Of a stretch of DNA of 53,541 nt, positions 36,768-46,475 are shown in pieces. The stretch is taken from NCBI GenBank assembly GCA_003049485.1, contig PYST01000106.1, forward strand, positions 56,209 to 109,749, read 5' to 3'. The notes below the pieces were generated by a model. It did not search any database and had not been told where the DNA came from. It worked only from the letters and a program-made list of their open reading frames with translations. Every line of letters starts with the position of its first letter. Position 1 is the first letter of the stretch. Both the position numbers and the translations under genes were made by a program. The stretch is from Ophioceras dolichostomum. Lineage: Eukaryota; Ascomycota; Sordariomycetes; Magnaporthales; Ophioceraceae.

Positions 36768-39700
36768 GAGGAACATGAACGCGGGAGGATGCGTGCCAAG
36801 CAGTCGGGGCCAGAGCAGGGGTGTGAAGGGGGGTGGAGTGTGCCCAGTACTCTTGTCTTTTCTGGTAGTCCCTGGCCCGGATTTCTGGACGTTTTAACAG
36901 TCGGCGGTGTAGCTAAGATGCAAGAAGAAGAGTTACTCACTAGACTCAGAAAGGAATAGCGTTTGGTGTCTTTATGGGCCATGGCGTCGAAACGGGATAT
37001 TTTGTCAGTGAGCGTGTGAGTGGTGTCAGCGGTTATCAGTGGCAGGTCAGGTTGGCAGCACAACAGTCCCAGCACCACCGGGCTTTGGTGCTATGGCTTT
37101 GGTGCTATCGAATGGTGCATGTCAGTGATGCTGTTTCTAATCTTCATGTCCCACCCAGCACACCTGACCGCCAGCCCTATTCTTAGGTTGGGCGGTAGGG
37201 CGGTGGCCGCCAATTTCCAATTTTTCATCGAGTGCAATGCAACATGCATCATCGACGCCCCCTCGCCTGCTCGCCTCCTCGCCTCTTGGCCCGAGGACCT
37301 CGAGCTGTCTTTGGAAGCGGGCGGCATCAGCGAACCGACAAACCGACCTAAATAGCTCGAAGGCAAACGGAACATGAGGCGGTCAAGACGGCAAGATGCC
37401 TGTAGATAGGTGCCGGTTAGCAATATGGCCAACGCCTATTTGGCCAACGCCTATTCGTGTCCGTGTAGTGTTCGACGCTCTGCCACTGGTGATTCCAAAA
37501 TGCCAGGGACCAGACCTCAGCCACTGCCCCAGGTCACACCAGCAGGTCGCCCCCCCAAAATCACACCCCTCTCGACACAAGAGCCGTTCGTTTTCGGCCG
37601 AAAAGTCTTCCAAAACCGCCGGGGATTTTGTCTTGCAGCATCGTTCATTAGAGAGCCATTGCAGCATGACTGCATTTCGAGCGTGATAGCGAGCGTAATC
37701 GTTCTTGAAAGCGAGCAAGAATTGACGGCGATGGTGGTGTTTTGGAGGCGGCCGTTTCCACCGAGGTCAGGGATTCATTCGTAAAATTCCAACATCAATC
37801 GCCTGCCGCATGTCCGGCGAGCTACACCAGATCGGGTACACCCAACCCACCCACCAACCAACCCACTGACTCGCACTGGCTGTCAAAAACACCCACCCCC
37901 AACGCTTCTTTTCCCCAGCTCTTTTCCACGCGCTATTACCCATAGAAGAAGCATGCAGTCAAGCCAAAAGACCAGCCAGCACCACGGGACGGAGACCAGG
38001 CCACGGACGTTGTAATACTATGTAGGTCTACATAAGACTGGGCTCACCGCACAATGTATGTGCATGTACCCTGTGTGGTCTTAGTCAGAAGCCAGCTGAT
38101 GACGGCCCTGGCCACGGCCAATTAGCCAACAGCCCCCAACCTCTAACCCCTCTAACCCGACCTTCCCGCCTTCCCGCCACCACTCACTTTTCTTCTTTTT
38201 CTGCTTCTGCATCCGATGTGGGAGTTGGAATCGGGGAGAAAATATTGGGCGCTGCATGGGGAAGAACTTTGAAGGGCACCATAGGCACAGGTAAGTAGAG
38301 GCAGAGCAGTCCGGCAGCTTGCCAGGCACCTCACTCTCCCTTTCCTACTCTCTCCTCTTTCTCCCCTCCCATCTCATTCTCTCCTCTCCTCTTCTCTCCT
38401 ACTCGGCTTGCGGCACAGCGCCTCTGTCTGGCATATGGCATATGGCATCTGCCACACAGGGTGTCGTGTTAGTCTGGTACCTGGCTGAAGGCTACCTCTT
38501 CCCAGGCCCGATTTCGCCTGCCGAAAAGTGAGTGGGAGGCGTGGCAGGTCACGCTCACGGCATATACTGGTACCCATCCGATATTTCTTGTGGGCAGGCC
38601 CTTGACCCCTTGTTCTTCTCTCATATGACGTTCAGCAAAGCGGGACCCGGGACGGTTCTCCTCTAACATGAGAGTCCTCGGTGTGGATGTGACTGTGTGC
38701 CTAGTGTTGTGTGTGAGAGAATCTGGGTGTGCCTCGAGCACCCATAACGCGCAAAACGGACATCCAGCAACACCCAACAGACTGGGCCTGTCGAACCTAT
38801 CGGTTTGGTCCCATGGACTCGCCATCTCTTTCTGTCGCCTCCTCCCTCCATCACTTTCTCACCCTCACCACCAATCCCGAATCTCCCAGCCCAGCCCAGC
38901 CCAGCCTACTGGCTCTTCTCTGTCTCCCACCCACCCTGTCTCCCTCCCTGACAACTTTCTGTGCTTTCACTTCTGTGAGCTAAGCTTGCCGGCTGTACAA
39001 GCTTTTCCCTTCTCTCCTCCCATCCCGTCCACCCTTCCCCTCTCCCCTGTCCCCTCCCTCCCACCACATACATACTAGTACCTACTGTTCACTTACACTC
39101 CCATACCCACATCCCTGACCCTGGCGATGGCCCTGCCATGCCGCACACCACACGCCTGTCCACACTCCCGCCCACACACCCACACTCACACCCACACTCA
39201 CACTCCTGGTCTCCCACACCCTCCCCTTCCCCTCCCCTCCCCTTGGTTGTCCACCCTCTCGACGCCACTTGCACCCCTGCGTCCTATCGTAAGTTCGTCC
39301 CAGGCAGCTGCGAAAAACACAGAAGCCAAGGTTGTCCTGGAAGGGCCGGGATATGGGCCATCCAGCATGGAGGGTATGGCACATGCACAGTTGCGGGACC
39401 TGCCAGTCCCAGGGGACAGCGCACGTCCGTCTCCAAACCTGCAGCCCTCGACCCTACCTCCCTCGACATCGGACTGCTGCCGCCGGGGTGGGTGAACAGC
39501 TCTCTCAAGGTAGTGAGAGGGTATCCACATTGGGGGGTAGTCAGGGAGGGGAGTGAGAGGCGAGGCGAGGAGGCGTTCGCTCGTGGGTGTACGTACCACT
39601 TGACATACCCATACCATACATATCTACACGCCAATATGGAGACCACTCTCACGGCCTTCCATCACCACCCTTTCCTTGCCTCTCATATTCATGCTCTTCT

Positions 39701-39866
39701 CCTGTTTGGCTGGGATTAATAAACGATCGAGGCGCCCATCCACGGGTCGAGATCGAGTCCGGCCTGGGTGTCTTTCCACGAGTCGATATCGATCCATGTA
39801 GTTTTACGAGCTGCCCTTCCCTATCACACTGCATCACACTGCATAACACACACGCGCGCTCACACA

Positions 39867-39896
39867 CATCCGACACCATCCGACACCATCCGACAC
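39867..39896. repeat. (CATCCGACAC)3 tandem repeat
   Basis: Three perfect 10-nt copies, about 250 bp upstream of the proposed start of the second Zn(II)2Cys6 factor and so within its probable promoter or leader. Confidence 0.7.
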
Positions 39897-40143
39897 CACA
39901 TACACCTCCCACCGTCTCATCCACCACCATCGTCATCGGCACCGGCATTGGTGCTGGCACTCGCCGTCCGGCTCGGGAGCCAGCCCTATGACACGACGCT
40001 CGACGCATCACCATCAGTCAGGACCCCCGTACTACCACCATTCACATCTCCATCTCCATCCCCTTCCCAATCCCCACCACTCATATTCCACCTACGGCCC
40101 CGGTCCGCATAGTAGCCAAGAGTCCCACGCAACCGCTGGAACG

Positions 40144-43048
40144 ATGGACACTTCCCGGTCCAGGGGCCAATCGCCAGCCGATTCGAACTCGGAGTCGTCG
40201 GCGAACAGCCCGGGAGACAGCAGCGCCAGTACGGTCGGGAAACGACGGACGAGGGCATCCAAACCCAAGGTTCGAACGGGATGTATAACCTGGTAAGCCA
40301 ATACTCGATTCCATGGGGAAAGGACGCTTGAAGTCGACAGATGGATCTACCGCATCTGTCGTATAAAAATCAAAACCCCGCTAGCTAACAAACACATGTG
40401 CGATTCCACCACAGCAAGTAAGTTTCTTTCTTTTCACAGACAATCCAGTCATCTCTCAACGGCATTCAACCGTATACGCACCTTGCAGGGCTGGGCGGGT
40501 CAGGAGAGGGAGAGGGAACGTCGGGGACTCGCATCAGGAACGCACAAGGACGGCTGCAGCCCTATCTTAGCGCCGAGGGATTCCTCGTTCCAGAAGCGAT
40601 CCTCCCGAACCAGACGGTTGGGAACCAGCAACACGACGACAGAAAACAAAGAGAGGAAAAAGAAAAAAGAAAAAGAAAATTGAAAGAATGGAGAAAAGAG
40701 AGAGAGAGAGAGAGAGAATGGGGTAAAAGCAAAAAGGAGGATGGGAGACGAAACAGACAAAACAATTGGAAATCGAACTCCTTGCCGTCGTCCATCGGAG
40801 AGAAACTAACCAGGGCCTCCTCTTTCACAACAGAATCCGACGAGTCAAGTGCGGCGAGGAGAAGCCAGCCTGCCTCCGATGCACATCGACGGGCCGCAAA
40901 TGCGACGGCTACGACAGCACGCTCGCGCCGAGCCGGGCGCTCTCGTCTATGCGCGCCGAGGAGTCCCAGCGAGGCGTCGAGCTGGCGCGCCAGGAGTTCC
41001 TGCGCGCCTACCAGTGGAACGCGGCGATGCGGTCCCTCCGGCCCATCGTGGCCGACATCGACGGCACCGAGGCCGAGCGGCGCTTCTTCCACGGCTTCCG
41101 GGCCGTCGCCAGCGCCGGGGACCAGGGCGCCTTCGGACTGACGGCGCACGTGTCCAACTCGAGCAGCTTCTGGAGCCGGGTGGCGCCCCAGCTCGCGCAC
41201 CGCGACGGCGCCGTCAAGCACGCCATGGTGGCGCTGGGCTCGGCCTACCAGCTGTACCAGCAGAGCCCGGACGGGAGCTGGTCCAGCAGCAGCAACAGGA
41301 CTTTGACGATGGCGTCGGCGTCGAACGCGGGTGGTAGCGAGAGCCAGGACCTCGAGCTGTTCACGATCCAGCAGTACAACAAGAGCATCGCCCTCCTCCA
41401 GAGGCACGCCGCCTCGTCCAGCCCGGAGAGCGTACAGCTCACGCTGGTGTGCTGCCTCGCCTTCATCTGCCTCGAGACCCTCCGCGCCGACCCGACCGCC
41501 GCCCTGAACCACCTCACCAACGGTATCCGCATCCTCGACTCGCTCCCCTCCGAGACCTTCGACTTCCTCGCGTCCGACATCACAGAGATCGCCTTCCGCG
41601 GCCGCCGCCCTTCCCCCTCCTCGTCCTCCTCTCAACAACAACAATCTCCTCATCCTCCATCATCATCAGCCTCAGCCTCGACATCCTCCTCCGCTTCAAC
41701 AACGCCCAACTTAAGCCCCCAACAACAACAACAATCCGACCAAGAAGCCCGCGACATGCGCACCATAATACGCATGTTCTGCCGCCTCGAGTGCAGCGCC
41801 TCCTTCTTCTCCTCCTCCATGCGTCCCTCCCTCGCCCTCCGCGCTTACGCCCTCCGCCGCTTCGACGACGGCTCCACCTCCCTACCACTAATAAGCGGGT
41901 TCGAGTCGCTCGCCGAGGCGCACGCCCACTGCTGCGGCCACTTCCGCGACGTCGTCGCCCGCCTCTACGAGACGAGCGGCCACTGGGCCGACGCCAGCTT
42001 CTGGGCCGACCCCTACCAGCGGCGGCAGCAGCAGGCCCTGCGCGCGCGCTCAAGGCGGCTCCGGATGCTGCTGGACCGCTTCGCCGCCGGTCCCGCGGGC
42101 TTGCCCGCCGCCAGGGGGGACAGCAACAACACGACCGAGGCGTATTCGTTTAGGGTCGACATGCTGCACTTCTTGACGACGGAGCTGTTCTTGGCCGGAA
42201 TGACGGGTCTGCCGGACGATATGGACGATGTTGAGATGGGGGCGCTGGATGATGGGAGCGGCCAGGGCCACCACCACCACCACCACATGCAGCTTGATCT
42301 GGGCGGGTCGTTCGGCGGCGGCGGGGGCTTCGGCGGCGGGGGGATGAATATGGGGTTGGGGCTCGGCGTGGTGGGCATGGGGATGAGTAGCATGGGCGTC
42401 GCCGGCATGGGCATGGGCACGGGCTTGGGAATGGGCACAGGAATGGGAATGGGGGGCATGAACATCAACATCGGGGGCGGCGGCGGTGGGAGTGGTGGCA
42501 GCAGTGGAATGGTCGTCGGCCCATCGAGCACACAGTCGCAAGCGCTCCTCTCCGAGATCCTCGGCGTCGCGAACGCCATGGCCCAGACAGCCCGCAAGAT
42601 CCGCGGCCAGCGCAGCAGCCCCGTCGTGGTCATCGACAGCGGCAGCAGCGGCGTCGGCAGCAGTAGCAGCAGCGGCGGTGCAGGCATCGTTTCGTCGTCC
42701 GCGGCGGGCGGTGGTGGTAGTGGCGGTGCGTCGATGGCCGCCCCCTACTCGCGAGGTTTCACGTACGACATGGGCATGGTGGCGCCGCTGTACCTAGTGG
42801 CCATCAGCGCCGAGGACCCCGGGGTGCGGCAGCGCGCGCTCAAGGCTCTGCAGGAGTCGCACTCGCGCGAGGGCTTCTGGGACGGTCCCTCGCTGCAGAG
42901 CCTTGTTCGCAGGGTCGGCGCGCAGATCGGCCGCGACCGCTGGCCGTTCCAGGACGTGCCTCGTTCGCTGACGGGCCTGGGCGGGATTCCTGATATGTGG
43001 GATACGCTGCTGAGGCTTGAGCTGGAGGACGCTGCTGAGGCCTTGTGA
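40144..43048 (+). CDS. Zn(II)2Cys6 transcription factor containing a 3-nt microexon
   Basis: Predicted nuclear regulator of 788 aa. Exons are 40144-40292, 40415-40417 (3 nt) and 40834-43048, with introns of 122 and 416 nt. The cluster is C47-x2-C50-x6-C57-x6-C64-x2-C67-x6-C74. Cys50 and Lys51 are assembled from exon 1 (TG), the microexon (CAA) and exon 3 (A). Splicing exon 1 straight to exon 3 gives TGA. After the cluster comes a regulatory region with AFGLTAHVSNSSSFWSRV and LTLVCCLAFICLETLRADP, like the Fungal_trans_2 group of C6 factors. Long Ser/Gln and Gly/Met (GMGMGTG-type) tracts follow, then a conserved-looking C-terminus with VRRVGAQIGRDRWPFQDVP. The ATG at 40144 has a good context (A at -3, G at +4). 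An in-frame ATG at 39988 would add 52 His/Ser/Pro-rich residues and cannot be excluded. It sits alone after a 10.5 kb non-coding stretch; targets unknown. Confidence 0.88.
40415..40417 (+). other. 3-nt microexon (CAA) in the zinc-cluster coding region
   Basis: Flanked by a CCACCACAG acceptor with a CTAAC branch point about 25 nt upstream, and by a consensus GTAAGT donor. The downstream intron ends with its own ACTAAC branch point and ACAACAG. Inclusion gives TGC AAA ATC (Cys-Lys-Ile), exactly the spacing the zinc cluster requires. Omission gives TGA ATC. The evidence is motif restoration plus splice consensus on both sides; there is no transcript. Confidence 0.82.
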
Positions 43049-44399
43049 TGATGTTGCGTGGTGTGGATGGCGTGCATCATGACAAATATACAAGCCGTGC
43101 GTGGCCTTGTCCGTCTGTGGTTGGAACGTTGGAACCTCGCTGTCTCCCTGACCTGGCTTCTGGAGACGACAGATGTGGTTGACAACAAACCGGTATGAAA
43201 CGGGGGATGTAGTGTATTGTTTTGTTTCCCTTTTTACCTTTCGATTTTCGGGGCTCGGGGTTCGGGTCGGCGGGATAGATCAAGGAGTTGGGCACAACTG
43301 GTCTGTCGATAGGGGGCGTGCCACAGACTTACTTACTACACCTTACACATATACATAGTATCGATTGCTTAATCGAGTGCTCAGGGGCCGCCGGTGCGGC
43401 ACCGGGCTGGACAGGGGACGGGGAAGGGAAAACTCACACCTCCGATATACCCAGCAAGTTAAGCTGGCCTTTCTTGCTGGGTGCTGTATCTTTAGAAAGG
43501 GAGGTAGACAGACAGACGATATCAGATGATCGAAGAGAAAGGATTATTGGATATACGGGGCGCAGCACAGATGTTACTCCAGCTTCTTGACAATGCTCTG
43601 TGCATGTCCACCTGAGAGTCCGTAAACTCATGCTAACAGTTGGAAAACTTGAGAAAGGAGAAGAGGGAAACAGAGAAGTCAGAAGAGAATGAAGGAAAGG
43701 GAGGCAGGAAGTGAGTGAAGAATATGGCGAGCGAAATGGCTGCCTGATTATAGGCATCCAGCCAAAGCTGCAGAAGGGATGTGGGCAGGCAGTAAATAAA
43801 CTTTAATTGCTTCGACCAACTCGGCGACCAAAAAAAAATATGGCTGGATACAGGGACATTAAACGAGCAGCAAACTATTAGATCGCGTCTGTCCTTTCAG
43901 ATTGTTGCAGTTTTCCTTGAAGAATGTAATGAGCCTTGTGTGAACTAATCGTCCATCTGTCGTTAGCTCATTTATTCCGACATGGGGAGGACAACGGAAG
44001 GCGAGGAAAGAAGCAAACAAATAAAATAAATAAATAAATATGTAAGTAGCAAAAAGAGTTCCCATAGCGGGAACGGGCGGTTGGAAATCTTGAATGAGAT
44101 GAACAATCCCTAGGAGCATATTAATCCAAGCTGAAGAGGTGCTGAAATGACCCGGCCTCTGAGACATTCCCACATGCCAACCAGCTTCGAGAGGCAGAGA
44201 AACAGAAACCCGCAGGCCCACGAAGGAAACAACGGCAGGCCAAGACAGAGGTGGAATCCCGCCGAGAAGAAAGAAAGCCACGGTAGGGCTATCATCAAGC
44301 GAACAGTGCCCCAGGAGAGGCAGTCATCATTTCCTCTTCTTCTTCTGGAGCCGTCACGTCAAACGGGCCTGCCTGTTTACAACGAAACCCCCAAAAAAC
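43049..44399. other. Intergenic region between convergent genes
   Basis: About 1.35 kb between the stops of the Zn(II)2Cys6 factor (+) and the transglutaminase-core gene (-). More AT-rich than the genes, with A-runs and an AAATAAAATAAATAAATAAA-like stretch near 44019-44038. I see no coding or RNA gene. Confidence 0.6.
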
Positions 44400-46475
44400 T
44401 CAAACCAGCTCCCAAACGCAAATCCCAGTACTGCTAGACCACACGCCCCTCATATAATCATCCTTCTGCCTCTTAGTCGGCCAGCCCGCCTGCCCAGGCG
44501 GCGGCGCGTCGAACGCGAATATGGCGACCTTCTGACCCGGCGCACCCAGCTCCAGGGCCGGGACGTCGATCCACCACGAGTGGCTCTTCCGGTCGATCGA
44601 CATGGGCACGTAGTCCTTCTCGCGGCCGTCGAGCCCGTGCACCTCCAGGAACATAATCCTCCTCCTCCCCTTCACGTCCTTCTCCATCGGCAGGTGGGCG
44701 CACGCCTTCGGGAACTGGAAGCGCACAGTTTTGTCCCCTCCCCGGACGCGGATGTGCTTGCCCTGCGGGGTGAACGCAGACCTGGAGAGCAGCTCCTCGT
44801 CGGCGGGGCCGCACCAGTCCGCGGGCTCGACCCCCCTCGACGGCCCCAGCACGTACTCCTCCCAGCTCGGCACGCGGCCGTCCTCGCGGTAGAAGTGCCG
44901 CGGGTCGGTCGGGAAGTGGCGGTCGCCGAACACCTCGTTGGACGCAGTGAACTCGTGCGGCGAGAAGTGGCGGTTGTACCGCCTGTTGCCCACGTTCCCC
45001 GCGCCCCAGCACGCGTCCAGCAGCTTCCACCGCCCGCCGTCGATCAGGACCGCGTTCCACGCGTGGCCCGTCGCGTCCTTGGGCGGGCAGGGCTCGCCCT
45101 CCTTCACGGGCGCGAAGCCGTACCCTTTGCCGTGCCCGCCGACCACGACGCACTGCAGCCCCGCGCGCGTGGCGATGGCCTCGAAGTTGCGCGCGTAGCC
45201 CTCGCACACGCCCTTCCCCGAGAGGATAGCCTGGTCGGTGGTGAGGCCGTGCGCGAGGTTGCCGCTGAAGAAGGCCTCGACGTCGTAGTCGATGTTGTGG
45301 TGGCACCACGTGAAGATGGCGCGGGCCTTGTCCGTGAGGGAGGAGAACTGCGAGCAGAGCACGCGGGCGAGGTGGCCGGCCACGTCGTAGCGCGGCAGCG
45401 AGCTGAGCGGGTGCTGCGCTGCCACGGCGTCGGGGGCGGAGAAGTCGCGGCAGACGAGGCAGTTAGCTGTGTCTGAGGCGATGGCGGCCGCGACCAGGCG
45501 TGATGTTGCGGCGTCGATTTGCTGGTCGGTAGGGCGAGAAGCCAGGGGTACCGGGGGAGGGCCGTCGTCCTGGTGGTTGAGGTTGGGACAGCTGTTGTTG
45601 CTGTTGTTGTTGCGCTGGCTGACTGGGACAACGCCGTTCGGTCGCACGAAGCTCGCGGGTGGAGGGGGCAACCTTCTGGGGGGCATCTTGGGAGTAGACT
45701 CCTCGACAGGCTCCGCGACAGCTTGCGTCCGAGCAGGCCTGGAAGGGAGTCTTGGCGGGAAGGACGGCCTCGGTGGTGGTGAAGCGATGGAGGTCTTGTT
45801 GTTGTACGACGGGACGGGAGATCTCCTGTTGGCAGCGGCTTCGGCAGTGGCAGCAGCGGCAGCTTCCTGTTCCTTGGCTTCTCGCTCGCGTTTTGTCGGC
45901 GGCAGCTTTGGGAGTTCAGTTGTCCCGAAGGCCGGGGCCATCTTCCGTGCTGCCTGCGACGAGTCTGTGCCATTGCTTATCGTGTGGCCGAGTGAGAGTC
46001 CCGAGATGGTGGACAGGTCGGACTCGTTGGAGTTCTTCCTTCTAAGAACACCATTATTAACACTCTGGGCGGAAGGTCTGCGTGCCGGCAGCGCTGGCGA
46101 GGTGGACTGCGAAACCACCGAAGTTTGCGATGACTGCCGACTGGGGAGCGGAGGAGGCGCGAGGGTCGTCCTGCTCTCCTCGATAGACTGCGTGGTGGTC
46201 CTGCGGGGCAATGCCGGCGGGACAGTGCCTTTGTCGCGAGGAGACGGCCGCGAGGGCACAGTCGGGCTCCTCTGGGGTAATGATGGGACGTCCGGCTCTG
46301 TGGTAGGCGCGGGCGAGAGCTGGCCATTGACGGCCCTCGGGTTCGGCCGAGCGGGCGGCGGTGGTGGCGGCGGCCGTTTGCCAGTTGACACCGGTGACTG
46401 AAAGTTCTTCTGTTGATTCAGGGCCGCGATGCGCTCCGCGAGCGTGGTCATCTTAGGCTCTTCCACGTCCGCCAT
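44400..46475 (-). CDS. Transglutaminase-core domain protein with proline-rich N-terminus (Cyk3-related)
   Basis: Single-exon protein of 691 aa. The N-terminal half is disordered and proline-rich: PPPPPPP near the start, then repeated SH3-ligand-like motifs (PPLPSR, PALPRR, PALPARR), plus an Ala/Glu-rich segment. From about residue 355 comes a transglutaminase-like core: ARAIFTWCHHNIDYDVEAFF, then KGVCEGYARNFEAIA with the candidate nucleophile Cys424, GHAWNAV with His471, and LLDACWGAG with Asp487. All three triad positions are present. A C-terminal beta-rich domain follows. Such cores occur in the cytokinesis protein Cyk3, whose own core lacks catalytic residues in yeast, and in related fungal proteins. 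A role at the septum or with SH3 partners is inference. I start at 46475 because MADVEEPKMTTLAERIAALN is the family-type N-terminus; an upstream in-frame ATG at 46547 adds 24 unremarkable residues. Confidence 0.88.
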   Translation of the reverse strand: MADVEEPKMTTLAERIAALNQQKNFQSPVSTGKRPPPPPPPARPNPRAVNGQLSPAPTTEPDVPSLPQRSPTVPSRPSPRDKGTVPPALPRRTTTQSIEESRTTLAPPPLPSRQSSQTSVVSQSTSPALPARRPSAQSVNNGVLRRKNSNESDLSTISGLSLGHTISNGTDSSQAARKMAPAFGTTELPKLPPTKREREAKEQEAAAAATAEAAANRRSPVPSYNNKTSIASPPPRPSFPPRLPSRPARTQAVAEPVEESTPKMPPRRLPPPPASFVRPNGVVPVSQRNNNSNNSCPNLNHQDDGPPPVPLASRPTDQQIDAATSRLVAAAIASDTANCLVCRDFSAPDAVAAQHPLSSLPRYDVAGHLARVLCSQFSSLTDKARAIFTWCHHNIDYDVEAFFSGNLAHGLTTDQAILSGKGVCEGYARNFEAIATRAGLQCVVVGGHGKGYGFAPVKEGEPCPPKDATGHAWNAVLIDGGRWKLLDACWGAGNVGNRRYNRHFSPHEFTASNEVFGDRHFPTDPRHFYREDGRVPSWEEYVLGPSRGVEPADWCGPADEELLSRSAFTPQGKHIRVRGGDKTVRFQFPKACAHLPMEKDVKGRRRIMFLEVHGLDGREKDYVPMSIDRKSHSWWIDVPALELGAPGQKVAIFAFDAPPPGQAGWPTKRQKDDYMRGVWSSSTGICVWELV

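Larger units (their letters stand above)
29657..40143. other. 10.5 kb gene-free interval
   Basis: The largest gap in the window, between the MFS transporter stop and the start of a Zn(II)2Cys6 factor on the same strand. ORFs are short (the longest on either strand about 190 codons), overlap in several frames and show no domain. Visible structure is limited to simple repeats, an 11-bp hairpin at 30431-30462, a C run at 30714-30723, CT-rich tracts near 38330-38400 and 38815-39070, and CA-rich tracts near 39150-39210 approaching the downstream gene. There is no complete tRNA: an A-box-like stretch near 36211 lacks a B box. It may include a long promoter, a long 5' UTR or non-coding transcripts. 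Confidence 0.55.

Noticed and set aside
44580..46401. Long + strand ORFs opposite the transglutaminase-core gene
   Set aside because: No domain or plausible composition, and fully contained within a convincing minus-strand gene.
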